A stretch of DNA of 64,000 nucleotides from Zygnema cylindricum. Its lineage: Eukaryota; Streptophyta; Zygnematophyceae; Zygnematales; Zygnemataceae. Shown piece by piece: positions 11,436-24,962 of the stretch (its first letter is position 1; the number at the start of each line of letters is the position of its first letter). The notes beneath the pieces were generated by a model. It saw only the letters and a program-made list of their open reading frames with translations, ran no database searches and had not been told where the DNA came from. Where the stretch lies: NCBI GenBank assembly GCA_037447655.1, contig JBBHKE010001962.1, positions 57,596 to 121,595 of the forward strand. Reading direction: 5' to 3'. The position numbers and the translations under genes are program-made.

Positions 11436-14400
11436 CTATTGAGATTTTGCCTCTAAGTTCTGAGCCGACTGGATGCGCGCCAGAGATGCCATGTCAGCCA
11501 TGCTCCCCGACCGCTTCGAATACTCCGCGACAAGCTTGGAAAACATGGACTCCTTATTCTTTAACAAAAGTTGAGGTGAATCATATTCAGCAATTTTGCC
11601 TGCCCAGACAAATAGATATACAGACAAATAAGAACCGATAAATGATAATGGTTTATTTTATCTGACCATCCGATCTTAACTAATAAGCGATGTCAATGGT
11701 TAATTTTGACTGACCTTCCCACCTAACTAACACGAAATGATGATGGTTTATTTTGTCTGACCATACAACCTAACCAAGATAAAACGGCGATGGTTTCCCT
11801 TGTCTGCCCATAAAATCTAACCCAACATGAAATGGCGGTGTTTTGTCTTGTCTGACCTTTGTGAAGAACGATGACTTTGTCGCTATCGATGACGGTCGGA
11901 ATGCGATGCGCCACACTAATAACGGTGCAGGACGAGAAATGGGCGGCCAGAGTTCCTTGAATGAGAACATCGGTGGCGGCATCGACAGAAGCTGTGGCTT
12001 CGTCAAGTACAAGAATTTGGGAACGTTTGAGAAGAGCCCGACCCAAACAGAAAAGTTGTCGTTGTCCAACACTCCAATTCTCCCCTCCGTCTGCAACTGA
12101 AAGGAGGGAAAACGAGAGAATCGACAGAGCCACATATTTAAATAGTGTTAGTAACATTGTTTTACAATTTTAAGTCTAAGGAAACTGCGACTGAGTTAGA
12201 GTTACAAACTCTAATAGAAATGGAAGGAGTACCTTCCTATGTGAGAGTAAAACCTACCAGAAGCATCCAACTGTCCGTCACTTCCTCGAACAACATCTCC
12301 AAGCTGACACCTGTCTAGAGCCTGCAATTGAGAAAAAACAAGGGAGAAAAAAAAAGGGAGAAGCAAGTGTTACGGAAGAGTAATTGAAAGAAAAAAGGGA
12401 GCAAAAGAAGAGTGAAAAACATCAGCATGTCTATAGAAAGATAAACCAAAAGTGAGTCAATAAAGTGAAAAGGATATAAGGAAACATATGCAAAAGGACT
12501 TAAGAAAAAGCTGGAGTAAGCATCATTATAATCATCATATTCATGAAGTTGTACTGCAATACTTTTCTTTTTTTTCTTTTTCTGTAATACCCCAGGATTG
12601 GGTAGTACAGCATAGTCGATAGTGCAATGAAGACTTTTGCCGAAAAATGTAAAAGTATGAATTCTTCTCCAAATTGGCCCATATCGAAGATCGAGTGTCA
12701 TTTTGATATGATAATGATAATAGCATTCACTCAATCTGGAAAAGACAAACTAGTGCTTCAGCTTCCGGTTCATTCAAAGAATAAACATGGCATAATATGA
12801 ACAAAAACTGGAAAAGAATGGACGAACTAGATATTAGCTTTAACATAGCACAGATAAAAAAATTGGAAAAGTAACGGACAGAGTTCCATCATCCAATTTC
12901 ATCCATTATGGACTATACATTACACAAACTAAATCTATTTTACGTAATTGACAGAAACGAAAATTTCGAAACTACTGTCATAGAATATATGTCCTCTTCC
13001 TGATGTAAAATACGGCGGAACTCAACAGCGACACTTGTTATACCAATACAGCGTCCACCACAATTGGTATTAACAACTATAATATTAGGTGTCCATTTTC
13101 CGGACTACACATTTTATAACGTGGACCACAAGGACTACTACTGAAATAGTTTAAACCCCAAAAAACATGATCATGTAGGCTTTGTTTTTTGCAGTCATAA
13201 ATTGGGATGGACAATACTATTTTCCTATTCATACCGTAAGACCATCGATACTAAATATAGTAAAATTGACAAATTATTTGAAGATTGGAGCTCACCTCCC
13301 ACACTTGCGTATCACTGAACTCGTTCAGAGGGTCCATATTAGATCGAACGGAGCCTTGGAAAAGTGTCGGTTCTTGAGGAATAATACTGAGATGTGTACG
13401 GAGGTCTTTGAGACCAATTCGAGTGACATCAATTCCGTCAATAACAATGGTTCCATTAGCAGGTTCTACTAGTCTAAAAAGTGCCTGGATCAAAGTACTT
13501 TTTCCACTACCAGTTCGTCCCACCACACCGACCTTTTCTCCACCCTGAATTCTGCAGTTGAGGTCATCCAGTACTAGTGGTGCATTTTTACGGTAACTGA
13601 CCTGTAATAAATCACACATAAAACCACTCACAAAACTGTGAGGAATAAAGAGAATATTAAGTGGAACCTATAATAATGGTTTATTTTTTGTATTGATGCT
13701 GCGCCTTCGTCCTGTATTCTTTAGTGTTATGAATTTACGCAATGGAAAATTTTGGACTTGTGATTGACGCCTTCTCTAGCCTAGTGATTGACGCCTTCTC
13801 TAGCCTTGATAGATTCCAAATCTAGGATTATTTATTTATTCTCTCTTAATTTTTTTCTAGGAAATAAGTCGATTAGATGACGTGACCTATAAAATTTAAT
13901 CAAAATCGGAAAACTCCAGTTTCAAGGAACTCAACTGGTCAGTTGCCATTCTTAACCTTCTAGATACCAACTACTGGTACACAAAAGCAACTGAAATTTT
14001 CCTAACCATGAGGACCCTGTATGTTATATGTTACATATAGAGCCTAAATTTTTCAGGTCATCAGATAGATAATTTCACTTATCAATTGCCATTTGTACCT
14101 TTAAGAAACCAATGACAACCATTTGTACCCAACAGCAATTTAATTTTATTCAAACCATGAGAACCCTACATTTGGGAATTAATCACACTTATTGGCTGCC
14201 ACTCGATACTTGAGAGTATAATATCGGTTGCCATCCTATACTTGGGAATATAGTCTCACTTCTTGGCTGTCATTCTAAAAATTGGAATATAATCTCACTT
14301 ATCATTGCCATTCTAAATTTGCGAATATAATCTCACTAATTGGCTGCCATTCTATATTTGGGAATATAATCTCACTTTTGGCTGCCATTCTATCCTTAAA

Positions 14401-17400
14401 ATATAACCTCACTTATTGGTTGCCATTCTAAAACTTGGGAATACCATCTCTCATTTATCGGTTCCCATTCGTACCTTCAAGTGCTGCAACTCCACTGTGC
14501 CTTCATGAGGCCAATTTGAAGGAGGTCTGTTTTCTGGAATGACGCTCGGAGCTTCCTGAGGAAGAGTGGTATATTGACGAATACGTTCAACAGAAATAAT
14601 TTTGTTTTCAAGTTGCGATGACCACATGGCACAGAAACAAAGTGAATCGGTCAAGGTGAGGCCATAAGCCAGGGAGAGGCCGACAAGAGCTGCAACAAAA
14701 AAAAAAGTAGTCCCAGGAGAGAAAGGAGTCCCAGAGAAATATATTTCAGTTAAAGCGATTGACGCGTCTTTAGAGTTTGTCATCTTTGCAGTGTAAAAAA
14801 TAAAAAAGCAAACCAATGTTTCCCGTGCTTGTACATACAATTGAAAGAACTGTAAATATGATTGCAGTATTTTTAACGTTTTCAGTGTTTATCACATTGA
14901 CAATGCGTTTAAAGTGGTGCTGCATTTGAAAGGGATTTACAGTGTTTGCAACTGCATTACCAAGCTTAATTTCAGCGTTTGTAAACACGTTTTTTGAAGT
15001 GTTTACAGTGTTTGCAGAGTTGCAAAGTTCCAAATGTCAGTGCTTTCATTACTTGCGAAGGCTTTAGCGCATCTGCAAATTTGTTAGCACCATAGTTTTA
15101 ATGAGAGAGAAGGCATGAAATCTTTAGATGTGGTAACCCCATAGTATACGCAAATAACAAGAAAAAATCCATATAATACGCATACAATACAGGGTCACCA
15201 TATACAGCGTTTCCACACGTTTTCACGCTTTTGAACTATTGCTTGTAACCTTTTGCAGTCTGCTCTGTTTCCAAACGCGTTTGAGATACTGTCTTCAACA
15301 TTTTGCCGCGTTTCCCACCTTTCAAAAAGCGTTTCAGAATTTGCAGCAACATTTCCAACATTTTGCAGCGTTTCCTGAGTTTGAGAATACATTTTGAAAA
15401 CTTGCAGTTATTGCATTGTTGTCTATGTTCACAACTATGATTGCAGAGTTTTTCTGTGTTTGCATCTTTTTCGGATTATTTGAAGCGTCACAAAATTAGC
15501 AAATGCGTTGACTCTCCTTAGGAAGTGGACGCTTCTACAGCATTGGAAAATACTAGTGTTGTGTATCGGCAAGAAATTTATCGAGATAACACCGATACCG
15601 ATAGTTATCGGCTATCGAACGGTCAGGGGTCCCGATATATCGCTCCGAGACCAACAAATTCCTTATCGGCGATAATTAAAAAAATTATAGTATGCATACA
15701 ATAGTACTTTATAATGTATTGTATTATATTACGGACTTCATATAGCGTGGCATGCCACGTATGAAAATCTGTTCCGTATTCTGTATAACAGGAGTTTAGT
15801 ACGGACAGCGCAGCACGTAAACGCTGACAAATGTAAAATAGTAGTTTATAGCACAAAAATTATAGTACCGAAAATAAAAAATTTACTTACATCGTAATAT
15901 CTTTCTTTTTCGAAAACCAAATGAACATATCTGTCAGACTGCCGCCATTTACTGCCACCATTTTCTGAGAATTCTGTAAACCGTATAACTGTACGGTCCG
16001 TACAGTTATCGCCGATAGTTATCGGTACCGGTGTTATCCCGTTTTTTATCGGCGATAACACCAGAGTCGATACATCGTGCCAATATATCGATTATCGGTA
16101 AGCCAAAAAAAGGTACATATCGATTATCGGCAAAACCCTGCCGATACACAACACTAGAAAATACCCAATGTGAAATAATTGAAGTTCTGATCCACAAAAA
16201 AGGCATACAAACTCATATAACAATCCCTCAATTGTCAAATCACGAGCTCCCGGTGCTTGTCTTAAGAACTGTGTACCAAAGAAGTTGGTCAAAAAATAGA
16301 TTTGAATGAAATCTGTATAAAAATCAAAGGAAAACCTCACCAGGTGAAATGAAACTGGATGGTAACAGAACTAGTAGAAGAGCCGATGTCGAAAAGACAA
16401 TTGCTGCCAAAGTTTCGAGACAAAGCATGAACCAATGAGAGGCTCCCGCATTAAAAAACGTTGGTCGATTTTTTAAATTTACCAAGTTCATGTGTATGTC
16501 CATGAACTCAGAATCTTTTCCAAAAGCTCGAATTATTGGCGCTCCAGTTACCGACTCTGCAATTTTCCCTCCCAAAAAAATAGGATAATTTAATTAAATT
16601 AAATTAATTCGAGTCGGCATCCGTCTCTTGTTCCAAAGAAAAAAAAAATCGTGGCTTCGCAAAACAAAAAAGTTAACACAAGGAAGATAAAAACATGTTC
16701 TAATTGTAGCTGTTCTGATTGTGACCTGTCTGCAGAGAGAAGATAGGTAGAAATAAGTTCGAATTTAACTGTACTAACTGTGACCTGTTTGTGAAGAGAA
16801 GATAGTGCATCTCTTTGGTTCCCAAATTGTCCCACCATTAAACTCTGTCCCCTAATATATTACCTGAAAAATGGTTCAAAATTGGAGCTTCAGATATTGC
16901 AACCACGCGAGTGAGCTCACGTGATGTCTTCAAATAATACCTCTGCATTAAAACGCATAGGATAAAAACTTTATTAATTCCCACGGTTTCCTTTGATACA
17001 AAAATGTCATAAAAGCATTGAGTTATGCAACTGAAGGTACAATCTGGTAACAATACTTCTAATATGTTAATTATTTCGAAAGCGATAACACGAGTCACTA
17101 AAAATTCACCAGTCAGCTGTAGAAATTACATCCAAGAACTCCACCATCTTGATTGGAATCTAACTCCTTCAATAAGAATTGACTAATAGGGTAAATTAAA
17201 TATGAGGAAAATACTGGCAATTGCAGTAACTTTAAGTATTTCCGCTAAGGACAAAACTTCACATACTGGGATTATTGAGAACCCACGATTACAGACGATT
17301 AATTTTTTTACGACAGTAATGACAAATACCGTACCAAAAAAGCAAGCAAGATGGAAATATAAAGGGAGTGCTGTGATTATTGTTCGTAAAACTGGCGCTA

Positions 17401-20400
17401 ATGTTGATTCTTCTGCTGGTTATTAGGAGTAAAATACCGGGGTTTCTACGGGTAACAAAGGCTATTTTCGGTTATATTTGGTTTATCGTTCACCATACAG
17501 GCGATGTACAAACGAATTCCGTACAATACTGAAGTTAATTCATATTGTGTAATTAATCTATTAAGACCTGACAACAAATGCTCATGGAAAAATACACGTC
17601 CAAAGAAAAAACAAAATAAAAAAGCACAACAAAATAATAATGTTCAGAAGAAAAAAATAATGATAATTTTCTTAAAAAATAAAATAATAAAAATAAAATA
17701 ATAATAACTAGCCCCCAAAAAAGAATGAGGAAAAATGGGAAGAGAGTGGGGAGAAACGGGGGAAGAGAGGGAGGAGAAATGAGAGAGAGGGAGGGAGGGA
17801 GAGAGAGAGGGAGGGGTAATGGGGAGAGAGTGAGAAGAGATGGGGAGAGAGGAGAGGAGGAATGGGGAGAGGGATTTAAGCATATGCACAAGTACATGTA
17901 TCCTTTTACTAATCTTCGGTCAGCGTGAAAAAAAAAACGAACAAAAGAACAGACAAAAGAAAAAAAAAAACAAAAAGCGCATGAACTTAACAACAGCACC
18001 TTTCCCTGCAAAAACCCAGATTACCATATTTCTCTACTGTCAAAACTCCAGAATCCTTTGAGCAGATTGAGGGACAGAAAACTTACCTGAAGTAAAACCA
18101 CTGCAATACAACCTGGGATACTGACAAACAGCATTTGAGGAGTAATTGAGGATATGACCAAAAGAATTGCCATAAGTTCGGTAAAGTTTCGGACAGCCCC
18201 CCCAAAGGCCTGGGGGATATCAAGGTCCAAACGACTCTGGTCTTTCGATGCCTGCAGTTCCCTCAATGTTCTGATTGAATTTTGGTTAAAAATTGTTAAA
18301 AGTTGTTTAGAATTGTGTTATATTTTTTGAATTGCAGTAGTGTTTTGGAGATATGCAGGTCCAAATGACTCTGGTCAAACGATGGCTGCAGTTCCCTCAA
18401 TGGCCCGAAGGAATTCCTTTGAAATTGTTTAAATTTGTTTGAAATTGTTGGAATTGCATTAATGGAATTTCCGATCTACTGGCGGCGGATAAATACATAA
18501 GAGGTCAGACTGCTATTAAAAAACGGATGATTCTTTATAAAAAGGACATAATTTGCTCGTATTGGATGCGAACTAAAAAAATGATCGACTCAAATGTTTG
18601 AATTGAAAAAGGATGTTTCAGTTAAAAGTTACATTAACTAAAAAAAGTAGGAATGCTTGACTTTATTTTTTCATACACCTGGTCATGAACTAATGTGAAA
18701 AAGAGTGATTAATGCAAACAAGAGTCCCTACAGTCCCTCTTTTCGCATACATGACTTAGAATAAACCATTCCATACCCATCTTATTTTCTATTCCACCTA
18801 GACTAATTCTGGTGGAAGATGAACACTCCTTTTTCTAGTTCATGTCTCATGTTAGCAATTGAAGTGCAAAGCAATAGTGCTCTTAGTCTCCTAAAGCAAA
18901 AATCCAATATCCATCCTGGTTAAAATCGTCAACAGGGACAATTAAAACTGCAAATAACTGCACACAAACAAATATTGATATTTCTAAACCATAGTACAAA
19001 TGTGCAAAATCAATTGGAAATACTATATGTAACTTCCCCATATACTAAACGCGTATTATACCGTATACTACAAGTAAGTATGGTTTGACCACATGTAGCA
19101 TTTCCAATTGTTTTTCGCACATTTGTAATATATTCCTAAAACAAACATACATACATACATACATACACACATACATACATACACACATACATACATACAC
19201 ACACACGCACACGCACACATACATACATACAAACATACATACATACGTGCACACGTACACACGTGCATACGTACGTACATACATACATACATTTGGTTTT
19301 TTTTTTTTGCTTTCCTAAAACATTGGCAATGGTGGAATAGAACATCGAATGGTTTGAGTTCTCACCCTCGCAAGAATACGGCCCGTTGGTGTTGTGTCGA
19401 AAAATGACATGGGTGCCCAAAAAATACTTCGTAGCATGTCTATAAAAAAACCTTGAGCGGTTAAAACTCCTCCAAAGTTTACCGCCGATGTTCTAATGAG
19501 GACAAGAAGAACCCCTCCACTGGTGAGCCACCCATAGATTTTAATCATTGTTTGAGGACTCACACCATTTTCGGGTGTGGTTGCATATGAAAGCCAGTAA
19601 TTGCCTGATATTTGTGTTACTTGATATGCCAAAAGTGCCAATATAATGAAGGGAATAAGAGCCCCGCCCCAGAAACCTCGCAAATATGCAATATACACTT
19701 GAATTCCCACTTGGCCAGACTCCGTTTCTTCCGTTTGCACCAATTTTCCCAAGTATTCCCCATTATTTTCATCGCTTGAAACATTTATAGGGAGAACTTC
19801 CTTGTTGCTATTGCTATGTTTGCTCAAGGACAAAGATTTCTCGGTTTTAGAACCACTAATATCCTCAGAGTCGTCTTCCTCAACCTCAGATAAGGCATCA
19901 ACAATTTCGGGTCTCGCTGTATTCTCAGCATTACCAACAGTATCCATGGCCTGGTTGTGTGCTTCAACTAAGACTCCAAAATCTGTTCCAGCCTCCAAAA
20001 GCTCCCCATACTGCCCAGTTTGAACAATTTCTCCTTGTTTCAGCACCTGTTTGAGAGCGTAGACAAAAAAAATGAAGAAAAAGGAAAATATGTTGAATAT
20101 AAGAATGTGGTGTATTCTGTATTCTTAATGGTGACCTGTTTGGGAGGTTAGACATAACGAGTTAAAACCCAGAGAAAAGAAAAGAAACAAAAGATACAAA
20201 AGATACAAAAGAGGATCCCATAACCTTCTCACACTGCAAATGGCAAAAATAGTACAGCCAGTGTGCGAATACAAAAAAGGATCCTTCAAAAACTTGCTTG
20301 GAGAATTTGATTTGCTGACGCCATCGCATAAACATGATTCAAAGTTTAGTGAACAGGAAATTTCTATGGTATATACTGATGACGTGAACCTGTATCTTAG

Positions 20401-23400
20401 ATATGTAAGAAGTCAGGAAAGCACATTTAGAGCAAATAAAACACACATTCTTCTCACTGATCTGTCATCGTGATTGTAATAAAGTGACTGCAGAAATTTA
20501 GTTGCAAAACAAAATTTTCTTTAATGTCAATTTTTTTAAGTGAAAGTGAATTTGTTTAAAGACCCACCAATATGGAATCTACAGCTGGTAGGAACTCCAC
20601 TTGGTGTGTCACTAACACCACAGTCTTTTCGGAAAGAGCACCCATCACACATTCCTGCAACAAAATGACAATTAAATCAGCAACAAATAAAAACTAGGAC
20701 TGCTTCTCACTTCTTTGACTTCTTCGACTTCTTTGACTCCTCTGATTTTTTTGACAGGTGACAAAAAATAGACTACAGTAAGGTCAAATTCAGACCATAC
20801 CGTGAAAATCTCTGTCCCTGTATGTGCATCGACAGCACTGAAAGGGTCATCAAGAAGATATATTTCTGCATTTTGGTAAACTGCCCGAGCAAGTTGTATT
20901 CGTTGTTTTTGTCCCCCACTCACGTTAATACCTCTTTCTCCAATCTCTGTCTGGTCTCCACCTGGAAGGGCAAGAAGGTCTGTCTCAAGAGAACAAACAC
21001 GAATTGCTTCTTCGTACCTTCTCCTGTCCATGGGTTCTCCAAAAAGAATATTTGCTTCAATAGTACCGCTTTGAATCCAGGGTGACTGAGGTACATAAGC
21101 CACTCGACCGTTAACCCTAACCTGACAAAATAAACCACTTTTCAATTTGTGAGATCATAAATTCAGAAAACAGCTACATTTTCGACCACTGTCAGTTGAA
21201 AGGAAACATTTTGTATTAAGGATGGATTAAAAACAACAACAGTATATAAATTTCATGTGCTAACGTTAAAAAAAATCACAGGATTCAATTTATTTTATCT
21301 TCATAAAAAGCATTCAACTGGGTAATTATTGGAGTTATGGTCCAACTAATCCAATATTGCCTTCACTCTTCCAACATGCAGAGTACAAAAAGGCGTATGA
21401 AATGACTGTCCAATTCAGATCGATATGAGTGTCCTTCTCTTAATCAACTGGTAAAAAATGACGCCAAAATACGTAAAAACCATACGTCTTTAGAAAACCT
21501 TCACATAGACCTCAAAGCATTGCAAAAAGATGAAGCCGATTGATGTGCCATATCAGGCAATAGCTTTTCCATTGTGGGCTCCACTTGTTTGTAATTCCCT
21601 CAGAATCATTCAAGCAAAGCCTTATAAATAGCAGAAAGATAGGCTGAATCAAATGTACCTTTCCTGAGAGCCTTGTCATTTCCCCCAAAATGCTCAATAG
21701 AAGACTAGATTTTCCTGAACCCACTGTTCCACAAACTGCCACTCGTGCGCCTTGTAAAACGTCCATGTTTATCCCCTTTAAAATAACCTTCTCTCCAGTG
21801 TCAGTCCAGCCATTCTTGCTCCTCAGTTTACTGTCCTTCTCTTTTACATCGTCAATATCACTGTTTCCATTTTTCCTTCCCGATTTCTCTCCAATTATCC
21901 AACTGAACGTGCCTTCCTCGATGCTAATTATTGGTAACGAGGAGCCGTCATTTCCGTCTATTATTTCTTTACTAACATGCAACTTTTCCACGGCATCTTC
22001 TTGGAGTTCTTCGGAGTGAAAAAGTTTATGAAGACGAGCGACAGAAACACTTGCTTCTGCAATTTGTCCTATTAGGAGAGGGAGAAGAAAGAGAGGATCT
22101 TGAATAATTCGAAATGTTGCGATGGCTGTGAATACTTTAGCACTTGTCAAAGGTTCTCCAAGAAGGACACAGGTACCCAGAGTGACAAGAGCAACAGCGA
22201 GAGGGCATAGATAAATGAGAAAAATGTTAATTGTTTTAATGGCAGCATTATAACAAAGACACCGAAATTCAGTTGTCCGAAGCGACAGGAGTTTTTCATG
22301 GAAAAAATCCTCCCATGCCCAAAGCTTAATAATACGCATTCCCTTAAGAAACTCTGTGGTAGCCTTCATGCGGGCATCTTTCGCTGACATCACCTGCATC
22401 ACACTCAATTTTCTGAGTAATTAAAATAATATTAAAACAAATATAAAGACAACTTTGCACTAGGCACTTTGCCCATTACTTGCCAGCTATAAAAACGTCA
22501 CTGTAACATTATAGAGAGAGAATCCTACATCCTCGCGATACACTAATCCAACACTTGAATTATGCACATGAAAAAAGACAACTGAATTTAGTCACAGAGC
22601 TTTTTCCTTCATTAATTCTCTCATAACCAGAATGAAGAGCCATATCATCATTTTCACTTTCCAGTTAACTGTTATGATGGCTTAAACAAGGAGCTTCTCA
22701 GCTTTAAAATTCCATTACCGTACCATCGCTTACGACTACCATATGCAATAAATGACCTAATAATCACAATAGACTTCTTCTCATCTTGCTCAGCCTTCAC
22801 GCACTTCGATGACCTGTAAAGAAAATACTTTCTATTGTCTTACTATGAATGGAACGGAGATGCATGACAGCTTTCATTTTTGTGGAAACGCAAACAAGAT
22901 CAGCTCCATTAAAAACCATCGAAAAACCTTATTTCCTACGTGGCCCACAAACTTTTGAACATTTTTGATGTAGACATCACCAAATACCATTTACCATATT
23001 TGTAACTCGAATATTTTACCTAGGAATACCATAATTTAACTCCAATTTCTTACCTTAGATTGTACTTTTTCCTGCTGATGCGCTAATGGTACTTGCAATG
23101 ACAAGCAAATCGCAATTACCACAACTCCGGCCAATGATCCCCATCCCAACTGTATAAACAACAAAAACCAAATCCCTCATCACTACCGTCCAACCAACAC
23201 AAAGCCTTTCTGGACTATAGTGAAATCTTAGGACCTTGACCGAGATTACTAACTTTTTACAACAAAATCGTTCAAAAAAGTACCGAAAGGTACAAATTTA
23301 TATACCAAAAAGGTACAAATCTCGGTCAAAATCCCTAGATTCACAGAAGTTCGGATAGGCTTACAGTTGGAGAAGCCAACAGCACAAACATTCTAAACGG

Positions 23401-24962
23401 GCCTCTTTCAAACACAGATAAACAAGCTCCTTCTACCAAAGAATTGAATCGATCAGGTAAGGAATCAAAGACATGAAACATCTGAGCTAATAAAGCCAGG
23501 GCATAGCTGGAGTTTTTTCCCCCTCCTTTGTTGCCCCTATTCTCCCTCGCAAATCTCTCCTTTCCCTCCTCTCTCCTCTCCTTTCCTCTCCTTACAGTAG
23601 CAAAAAGGATGACGAGAGCGATGATCGTCATCAATGGTAACACCCATGTATCATGCATCCACCACAAAAAGTCTTGAATTCTCTGCATTTCCCTTCCAAT
23701 TATCCCCGGTTCTAGATGTTAAGAATACATTTAAATTCACCAAATACCCGATCTCAAAAAAAAGGGGCAGTTATTAACGATTGGCAAGAAGATAAGCTGC
23801 ATAAACAACCTATTATTGTACAGCAAACAATCATTACAGTTTAATAATAGAATAGGGCGCGAGAGAGGGAGAGGAAGAGGGAGAGGGAGGGGCCCACCTG
23901 AACATCAACTGAAAGGTAATTTACCATCTCCCCTGCTCCATGACTGCTCCTCGCTGAATTTGATAATCGCAGACCCTTTCTGTAGGTCATCGCAACAAGG
24001 GCTGAGCTTATCCATATTCCAAGCCTTTCTACTCCAAAGTACCAATTTTTTTCTGCAAGACCTGAAATCACTTTTGCTACAAGAAGAATGCCTACAAGTC
24101 CTATACCCTCTAAGGCAGTCCGATCTTCTTTTCCGACAAATCTCACTATAACACCAAGCATAATTGGGCCCGTATAAAGGCATATTAGGTAAATAAGTGC
24201 CAAGGAACCGTTTATAAGCATTTGGGGCCAGAATGTTGCCCACAAAACCCATACAACTGACTGCTTTTTACCAGGGTATATCCGTCCATAATTTTCCCAA
24301 TTCGCCAAAAAATTATCAAATTGAACTTGACCTTGGTCTCTTGGACCTAAACGTGGGCAATCGTCTATTGTCAAGGTTTTGCGAGAACCAAGGGCAAGGA
24401 AAGAATTCATCCACCAAAAGCTAACTCTTCTCCATAACCGTTCTTTGTCAATGTCAACAATTTCAAGAACGTCTTGTGGGTGTTTCCACCAACTCTTCCA
24501 GTTTCTCTCTCTTCCTTCCATACCTTCCTCTGTACTGCCTAAAAGTGGCTCTGAAGATTCGCCATTTTCCCCCCTTTGCCCCATTTTTCTCTGCTTTAGG
24601 GTCCACGCCAAAAATGAAATAGCTAGAATCAACCAAGCTAACAAAATTGTGACCAAGCAAGGAGTAATTGCTCCTGCTGTGAAAATATGGAAAATCGCAA
24701 AACCAGCCGTTAAGGATCCGAGCAAAAACGGGCCGCACCAATTGAGCCATACTACTAAAACAGACTCTACTTCCACTTTATTCCGAAAACAATGTAGCAT
24801 ACAAAAAACAAGCAAATTTAGGACAGACACTACCACTCCAACAATTTCTACTGTATTGCTTGACCGAGTCCAAGCATTAAATTTCACTGCACAGGTCAAA
24901 AAAGAGGAACAAAAAAGTAAAATGTAAGTGCTTGTAAAAAGTTTCATCTTGAAAGACAGCAT
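11436..24962 (-). CDS. ABC transporter subfamily C (MRP-type) full transporter
   Basis: Fifteen exons on the minus strand: 24962-23898, 23682-23596, 23149-23054, 22393-21659, 21121-20801, 20654-20568, 20046-19366, 18251-18087, 16942-16864, 16556-16341, 14689-14475, 13601-13296, 12321-12258, 12096-11857 and 11599-11436. All have GT/AG borders and join in frame to 1506 residues, normal for plant ABCC proteins. Residues 1-130 hold several hydrophobic helices (TMD0). TMD1 follows, then NBD1 with Walker A 638-645 (GTVGSGKS), signature VSGGQ 728-732, Walker B IYLLDD 748-753 and H-loop His785. After TMD2 comes NBD2 with Walker A 1277-1285 (GRTGSGKST), signature WSVGQ 1380-1384, Walker B ILVLDE 1400-1405 and H-loop His1436. 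Family members export glutathione or other conjugates, often into the vacuole; the substrate here cannot be predicted. Several introns carry repeats or MITEs, and one has a partial copy of exon 8. Confidence 0.95.
14020..14470. repeat. ~38-bp minisatellite in ABCC intron 11
   Basis: Units of the form GGGAATATAATCTCACTTAT plus TGGYTGCCATTCTA recur with variation. The last unit runs directly into the splice donor of the exon 14689-14475, so the donor and first intron bases belong to the array. Confidence 0.75.
15125..15217. mobile_element. Short palindromic MITE-like repeat in ABCC intron 10
   Basis: It contains TGTGGTAACCCCATAGTATACGC and, about 50 bp on, the inverted counterpart (GGGTCACCATATACAGCG). 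A close relative sits in the superoxide dismutase gene at 42338-42435. It has no coding capacity. Confidence 0.5.
15554..16156. mobile_element. hAT-like MITE in ABCC intron 10
   Basis: Terminal inverted repeats begin TAGTGTTGTGTATCGGC at both ends. Identical 8-bp direct repeats GAAAATAC flank the element at 15546-15553 and 16157-16164; an 8-bp target duplication is the hAT hallmark. The interior is rich in CGATAACACCGATA-type palindromes and has no transposase. Relatives with GTGTTGGGTATCG or GGTTGTGTATCGG ends occur at 34093-37111 and from 50343. Confidence 0.88.
17722..17880. repeat. GA-rich low-complexity tract in ABCC intron 8
   Basis: The plus strand is almost entirely GGGAGAGAG-type purine sequence. 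The open frames over it, on either strand, are artefacts. Confidence 0.85.
18356..18415 (-). pseudogene. Partial duplicate of ABCC exon 8 start with acceptor
   Basis: On the minus strand, TTGAGGGAACTGCAG occurs here exactly as it does before the true exon 8 at 18251, 134 bp away. It is followed by sequence encoding [13 protein letters not shown], aligned with the real [13 protein letters not shown]. The copy covers only the 5' part of the exon and has no matching donor, so it is read as a decayed tandem duplicate inside intron 7. Confidence 0.75.
19142..19291. repeat. (CATA)n/(CA)n microsatellite in ABCC intron 7
   Basis: Tetranucleotide ACAT units interrupted by CACACG stretches run for about 150 bp. 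The frames translating as YVCMYVCM-type or YIHTYIHT-type repeats are spurious. Confidence 0.92.

Noticed and set aside
12315-12734. 139-codon minus-strand frame rich in Phe/Leu next to an ABCC exon
   Set aside because: It is AT-rich intron sequence between exons 13601-13296 and 12321-12258, whose direct junction restores the family motif.
17553-18011. 152-codon minus-strand frame rich in Ser/Pro/Leu
   Set aside because: It is the translation of a GA-rich low-complexity tract inside an ABCC intron.
19045-19420. Frames translating as repeated YVCMYVC or YIHTYIHT
   Set aside because: They are readings of the CATA/CA microsatellite.
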